Shown here: piece by piece, positions 33,292-36,658 of the stretch
Layout of the letters: the number at the start of each line of letters is the position of its first letter
How positions within the stretch are numbered: the first letter of the stretch is position 1
NCBI GenBank assembly: GCA_902783375.1
Contig: CACZQN010000054.1
Location: 1 to 36,658, forward strand
Source: an uncultured Lachnospiraceae bacterium
GTDB lineage: Bacteria; Bacillota; Clostridia; Lachnospirales; Lachnospiraceae
Length of the DNA: 36,658 nt
Reading direction: 5' to 3'
Position numbers and translations under genes: made by a program
The notes under the pieces: model-generated
What the model saw: only the letters and a program-made list of their open reading frames with translations
Told to the model about the DNA's origin: nothing
Database searches by the model: none

Positions 33292-33936
33292 ATGATTTAT
33301 TATCTGCCAAGCTGCAAATTTAAAGCGGGATTTCCTGATACAAGCAAAAAACTGCAGGCTTTTCTTTCTTCCGAAGGTGTTACGATCACCGGATGCTGCA
33401 AACCTTCTCAGAAAATGTTTGCGGAAGGAGATACCGTTCTGAACAACTGCTGCACCTGTGCACTGATTACAGAGGAGAAATCTCCTTTTGTAACATCCAG
33501 GAGCATCTACGAATATCTCCTGGACGACCCGGCATTTCCCTGGCCGGATTACGGCGGAGAGCGGATCACAGTCCAGGACTGCTGGCGGGCAAGAGATCAC
33601 CGGGCAGAGCAGGAGGCTATCCGGGAATGCATGCGCCGCATGAACATCGTTCCGGTAGAACTCGCAGAGAATTTTGAAAAAGCTGAATTTGACGGAACCT
33701 GGCGCTTCGCCCCGAAGATCATGCAGGAAAAATTCGCCCCCGTGGCATTTGGCGAGATCAACCGCACCGGCATCATCCCGGTCCCGGAGGAAGAATGGGA
33801 ACAGCGGATGCGGGAACATGTCAGCCAGTACACGACCGACCGGGTCGTCTGCTACTGCAACGCATGCCTGACCGGCGTAAAACTCGGCGGCGCGAACGGC
33901 GTGCACATTCTGGAACTGGCAGCTGCAAGGCTGTAA
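33292..33936 (+). CDS. Cysteine-rich protein of unknown function
   Basis: 214 residues. Cys8, the pair Cys35-Cys36, Cys53-Cys54, Cys56 and a C-terminal CYCNAC form clusters that recall the CCG-type iron-sulfur binding motifs of HdrB-like proteins, but the spacing does not match that consensus. A metal or redox role is inferred. No signal peptide or membrane segment is seen. GGAGG lies ahead of the ATG, inside a longer open frame whose upstream part lacks a ribosome site and overlaps the GNAT gene on the other strand. It is probably monocistronic. Confidence 0.8.
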   Translation: MIYYLPSCKFKAGFPDTSKKLQAFLSSEGVTITGCCKPSQKMFAEGDTVLNNCCTCALITEEKSPFVTSRSIYEYLLDDPAFPWPDYGGERITVQDCWRARDHRAEQEAIRECMRRMNIVPVELAENFEKAEFDGTWRFAPKIMQEKFAPVAFGEINRTGIIPVPEEEWEQRMREHVSQYTTDRVVCYCNACLTGVKLGGANGVHILELAAARL

Positions 33937-33964
33937 GACTCCCTGACCGGCAGAAAATTCGCTC

Positions 33965-33993
33965 TTGCCTTTTCTTCTCTCTCGTGCTATACT
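33965..33993 (+). promoter_or_regulatory. Predicted promoter of queT-like gene
   Basis: TTGCCT and TATACT are 17 bp apart, giving a leader of about 150 bases before the ATG at 34148. Confidence 0.65.
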
Positions 33994-34012
33994 CCCTCGT
34001 GCACATATTGAC

Positions 34013-34140
34013 GCGAGTGTTATCCTTCTTCCCACTCGCTGTGGCTGTGAAGTCCCGTATGAACGAATGCAGCATTTCATACGATCGATGGTCCTTTGAC
34101 CGGACATGGCTTTGCCGCCGCGCATCAACTCTAAAGGAGG
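34013..34140 (+). promoter_or_regulatory. Structured 5' leader of queT-like gene
   Basis: Three hairpins are visible: GCGAGTG/CACTCGC (34013-34019 with 34033-34039), CGTATGAA/TTCATACG (34056-34063 with 34076-34083) and GGTC/GACC (34090-34093 with 34098-34101), then a GC-rich stretch before AAAGGAGG. QueT genes are often controlled by preQ1 riboswitches. I do not recognise class I or II preQ1 consensus; class III cannot be judged by eye. Confidence 0.5.
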
Positions 34141-34147
34141 TTTCTTT

Positions 34148-34711
34148 ATGTCTAAGAAACAACTTTCCACCAGATTCATCGCCACTGCTGCGATGATCGC
34201 TGCAATCTATGTCGTTCTCACCGTTCTGGCTGCCGGCTTCGGCCTGGCAAATGGTGCGATCCAGGTTCGTTTTTCTGAGGTCCTGACGATCCTGCCGCTC
34301 CTGACTCCTGCCGCAATCCCAGGTGTTACCATCGGCTGTCTCCTGTCCAATATCCTGACAGGCTGTATCGTTCCGGATATCATCTTCGGCACCTGCGCTA
34401 CCCTGCTCGGCTCCATCGGCACCTATCTGATCGGCCAGGCAGCACGGAAAGCCATGGCTTCCACGAAAACCACGCATGGCTCCGCCCCTAAGAACGTCAT
34501 TCTGACCGGAATCGTGGGTTCTATCCCGCCGATCCTTGCAAATACCATTATCGTCCCGCTGGTGCTTCGCTACGGCTATCACCTGCCGGACGCACTGCCG
34601 TTCCTGATGCTGACCGTCTGCATCGGCGAAGTCATCTCCTGCTGCATCTTCGGCGTGATACTCCTCGCCGCTCTGCAGCCGGCAAGAAGATATCTGTTCG
34701 CAGAAGCTTAA
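34148..34711 (+). CDS. queT: QueT-family ECF transporter substrate-binding component
   Basis: 187 residues with five or six membrane helices. QueT-family sequence is visible in IQVRFSEVLTILPLLTPAA and IPGVTIGCLLSNILTGC, then DIIFGTCATLLGSIGTYL. The S component binds a queuosine precursor in the membrane and is energised by the shared ECF module encoded elsewhere. Function is from family knowledge. AAAGGAGG lies seven bases before the ATG, which rejects the longer frame from 34106. A terminator follows. Confidence 0.88.
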   Translation: MSKKQLSTRFIATAAMIAAIYVVLTVLAAGFGLANGAIQVRFSEVLTILPLLTPAAIPGVTIGCLLSNILTGCIVPDIIFGTCATLLGSIGTYLIGQAARKAMASTKTTHGSAPKNVILTGIVGSIPPILANTIIVPLVLRYGYHLPDALPFLMLTVCIGEVISCCIFGVILLAALQPARRYLFAEA

Positions 34712-34731
34712 TGTTCCAATTTTGCTAAGAT

Positions 34732-34785
34732 AACAGCATTTCCCCGCGGAAATATGAAGAAGGCATTGCGGGAAATGCTGTTTTT
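34732..34785 (+). terminator. Terminator of queT-like gene
   Basis: Arms 34732-34744 and 34770-34782 form a 13-bp stem with a loop of about 25 bases, followed by UUU. The pyk promoter overlaps its right arm. Confidence 0.7.
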
Positions 34786-34794
34786 CGTTATACT
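34766..34794 (+). promoter_or_regulatory. Predicted promoter of pyk
   Basis: TTGCGG and TATACT are 17 bp apart, about 85 bp before the start. The -35 box and spacer lie in the 3' arm of the preceding terminator. Confidence 0.6.
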
Positions 34795-34877
34795 GGATAT
34801 ATGGGGAATTGTGGGAGTGCAGGTATTGTGGATTGTATGCTTATGACCGCCTGCTGGCGGTATGGAGGGGCAGCAAC

Positions 34878-36308
34878 ATGAGAAAAACAAAGATTATCTG
34901 TACGATCGGGCCGGCCAGTGAATCACCGGAAATCCTGAAGAAGATGTGCAAGGCAGGGATGAATGTCGCAAGACTGAACTTCTCCCATGGCACGCATGAA
35001 GAGCATGCGGCGAAGATCGCCGCGATCAAGCAGGTTCGGGAGGAACTGGAGCTTCCGATCGCCATCATGCTCGACACCAAAGGCCCGGAGTACCGGATCG
35101 GGACATTTAAGGACCACAAAGTTGAACTGGTGGATGGGCAGGAATTCATCTTCACAACAGAGGATATCATCGGCGACGAAACCAGAGTCTCCGTCAGCTG
35201 CAAGGAATTCACAGAACAGCTCGCACCTGGCGACCGGATTCTTGTCAACAACGGACTTGTTGTCTGCGAGATCACCCAGATCATCGGCGGAGATGCTGTG
35301 ACAAAAGTCATCGCAGGCGGAACATTGTCCGATAAGAAAAGCATGAACTTCCCGGGCAAACTGCTTCCGGGCGACTATCTGTCCGAGCAGGATAAGGAAG
35401 ATCTCCTCTTCGGCATCGAACAGGGCGTAGACTTCGTGGCAGCTTCCTTCGTCTCGACCGAGGATGACGCCAGAGTGATCCGTGAGTTCATCGACGCCCA
35501 CGGTGGCCAAGCGATCGACATCATTGCAAAGATTGAGAACCAGTCCGGTGTCTCGAACATCAAGGACATCTGCAAATATGCGGATGGCATCATGGTTGCC
35601 CGTGGTGACCTTGGCGTCGAGATTCCGTTCTCCGAGGTCCCGGCCGTCCAGAAAGAGATCGTTGATGCCTGCCGCATGCTTGGCAAGCGCGTCATCGTCG
35701 CGACAGAGATGCTCGAATCCATGATTGAAAACATCCGTCCGACCAGAGCGGAAGTCTCCGACATTGCAAATGCCATCTATGACGGTGCATCCGCCATCAT
35801 GCTCTCCGGTGAATCCGCTGCCGGCAAGCACCCGGTAGAGGCTGTCAAGACCATGGCTGAGGTTGCCGAAGCGACCGAGAATCATATCGATTACAAAGCA
35901 TGGTTTGAGAACATGCACTTCATCACCCACAACAATCTCGATGCACTCTCCCACGCAGCCTGCGCCATGGCTGTCGACGTCGGTGCAAAGTGTATCGCCG
36001 TCGGTTCTGTCTCCGGCATCACAGCCCGCATGATCAGCCGCTTCCGCTGCCCGGTCCAGATCATCGGCATCACGACCTCTGAGATTGCCTACCGGAAACT
36101 GGCGCTCAGCTGGGGCGTCCTGCCAGTCCTCTGTGAAGAATTCGAATCCATGGATATCATCTTCTATCACGCGACCGAAGAAGCCATCCGGCTGCTCGAC
36201 CTGAAAGAAGGCGATTCCATCGTCCTGACCGGCGGCAGAGTCGGAGACAAGAAAGGCAGCACCAACACCATCCGGCTTGATACCATCAAGAGAAAACACC
36301 TGCGTTGA
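34878..36308 (+). CDS. pyk: Pyruvate kinase
   Basis: 476 residues. The N-terminus MRKTKIICTIGPAS, then NFSHG, the catalytic barrel with IAKIENQSG, ARGDLGVEIP and ATEMLESMI, and a C-terminal regulatory domain ending GSTNTIRL. It transfers phosphate from phosphoenolpyruvate to ADP, giving pyruvate and ATP, the last step of glycolysis. The extra phosphohistidine domain found in some Firmicute enzymes is absent. GGAGGGG is seven bases before ATG 34878, so the longer frame from 34809 is rejected. Confidence 0.97.
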   Translation: MRKTKIICTIGPASESPEILKKMCKAGMNVARLNFSHGTHEEHAAKIAAIKQVREELELPIAIMLDTKGPEYRIGTFKDHKVELVDGQEFIFTTEDIIGDETRVSVSCKEFTEQLAPGDRILVNNGLVVCEITQIIGGDAVTKVIAGGTLSDKKSMNFPGKLLPGDYLSEQDKEDLLFGIEQGVDFVAASFVSTEDDARVIREFIDAHGGQAIDIIAKIENQSGVSNIKDICKYADGIMVARGDLGVEIPFSEVPAVQKEIVDACRMLGKRVIVATEMLESMIENIRPTRAEVSDIANAIYDGASAIMLSGESAAGKHPVEAVKTMAEVAEATENHIDYKAWFENMHFITHNNLDALSHAACAMAVDVGAKCIAVGSVSGITARMISRFRCPVQIIGITTSEIAYRKLALSWGVLPVLCEEFESMDIIFYHATEEAIRLLDLKEGDSIVLTGGRVGDKKGSTNTIRLDTIKRKHLR

Positions 36309-36323
36309 GGATAAACCTGTACC

Positions 36324-36395
36324 GTGTGACTACAGCACAGTGTGGCCACAGTACAATGTGACCACAGCATCGTGTGACCACAGTACTATGTGATA
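36324..36395. repeat. Degenerate 16-bp tandem repeat after pyk
   Basis: TGTGACCACAG-like units recur at about 36325, 36341, 36357 and 36373, with a partial fifth at 36389, 16 bp apart. One unit contains the palindrome TGTGGCCACA. No gene is present. Confidence 0.75.
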
Positions 36396-36415
36396 ACGCT
36401 GCGAACAGCAGCTGA

Positions 36416-36441
36416 AAAGGGCGGCCAGTCGGCCGCCCTTT
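36416..36441. terminator. Bidirectional terminator between pyk and ccsA
   Basis: An 11-bp perfect stem (36416-36426 with 36431-36441), AGTC loop, with A and T runs at both sides. It can serve both convergent genes. Confidence 0.85.
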
Positions 36442-36450
36442 CATCTTCTC

Positions 36451-36658
36451 TTACTTATAGCTGTGCAGTCCCGGCAGCAGCGTGTTGACACCGATGTAGG
36501 TGAACAGCACACAGATGAAGCCGATGACGGCAAAGATCGCTGCAGTTCTTCCTCTCCAGCCGCGCCGGATCCGCAGGTGCAGGTAGATGGCGTAGATGAT
36601 CCAGGTAATCAGGGACCAGGTCTCCTTCGGATCCCAGGACCAGTAGCTGCCCCAGGCC
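36451..36658 (-). CDS. ccsA: Cytochrome c biogenesis protein CcsA/ResC, C-terminal part
   Basis: Only the last 68 residues are in the window; the gene continues past the right edge. The translated part begins at the family hallmark [15 protein letters not shown], then [12 protein letters not shown], a helix [19 protein letters not shown] and the ending LPGLHSYK. CcsA is the multi-helix heme-handling subunit of System II cytochrome c maturation, acting with CcsB/ResB to attach heme outside the membrane. This implies c-type cytochromes in an otherwise fermentative-looking genome. The stop is TAA at 36451-36453. Confidence 0.93.
   Translation of the reverse strand, partial: AWGSYWSWDPKETWSLITWIIYAIYLHLRIRRGWRGRTAAIFAVIGFICVLFTYIGVNTLLPGLHSYK

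Noticed and set aside
34013-34140. Class I or II preQ1 or THF riboswitch
   Set aside because: The conserved core sequences I know for these classes are not present; kept only as an unassigned leader.
34923-36299. 458-residue frame antisense to pyk
   Set aside because: A shadow of a strongly conserved gene; no independent signal.

Overview
The window looks like a chromosomal segment of an anaerobic, roughly 50% GC Firmicute of the class Clostridia, most likely Lachnospiraceae-like. This is inferred from strong AGGAGG-type ribosome binding sites, sigma-A style promoters with 17-18 bp spacers, a YesM/YesN-type two-component system beside a LplB/LplC-type sugar ABC transporter, a QueT-type ECF component, NhaC and a RluA-type synthase with an RLDQPVEG motif. 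I cannot name the genus. No rRNA, tRNA, CRISPR array, transposase or phage gene was seen.

Layout, left to right. Positions 1-306 hold a nested, cloverleaf-like inverted repeat. Positions 307-3516 (minus) encode one polypeptide joining a 12-helix MFS sugar transporter to a family 2 glycoside hydrolase. Positions 3517-4271 are non-coding and contain a 41-bp tandem repeat and nested inverted repeats. A double flavodoxin-fold protein (minus) and a PflX-like radical SAM protein (plus) follow as a divergent pair.

Positions 6956-17993 (minus) form a carbohydrate uptake region. In transcription order it has a sugar isomerase, a sensor kinase, an AraC-type response regulator, an MBL-fold hydrolase, a lipoprotein binding protein, two permeases, a second MBL-fold hydrolase and an alpha/beta esterase. 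Matching pairs of 21-bp direct repeats lie ahead of the first MBL gene and ahead of the binding protein gene. They are the best candidates for the response regulator's sites. Hairpins between binding protein and permease, and between permease and second MBL gene, suggest graded expression. The substrate is unknown, but hydrolases and an isomerase beside a sugar importer suggest an esterified, lactonised or otherwise decorated sugar.

Positions 18158-21644 hold an exported trigger-factor-like lipoprotein, an XRE regulator, a LytTR response regulator and a PAP2 membrane phosphatase. Positions 21755-26521 (minus) form a surface glycan locus: a large membrane-anchored protein with a probable degenerate C39-like domain, UDP-galactopyranose mutase and a family 2 glycosyltransferase. 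This suggests a galactofuranose-containing polymer.

The right part holds mostly housekeeping genes: an RluA-type pseudouridine synthase, a nucleotidyltransferase-domain protein, NhaC antiporter, an AlaX-like editing protein, a GNAT acetyltransferase, a cysteine-rich unknown, QueT with a structured 5' leader, pyruvate kinase, and the 3' end of a CcsA/ResC cytochrome c assembly gene cut by the right edge. Several intergenic spaces hold unexplained repeats, which are the least understood part of the window.
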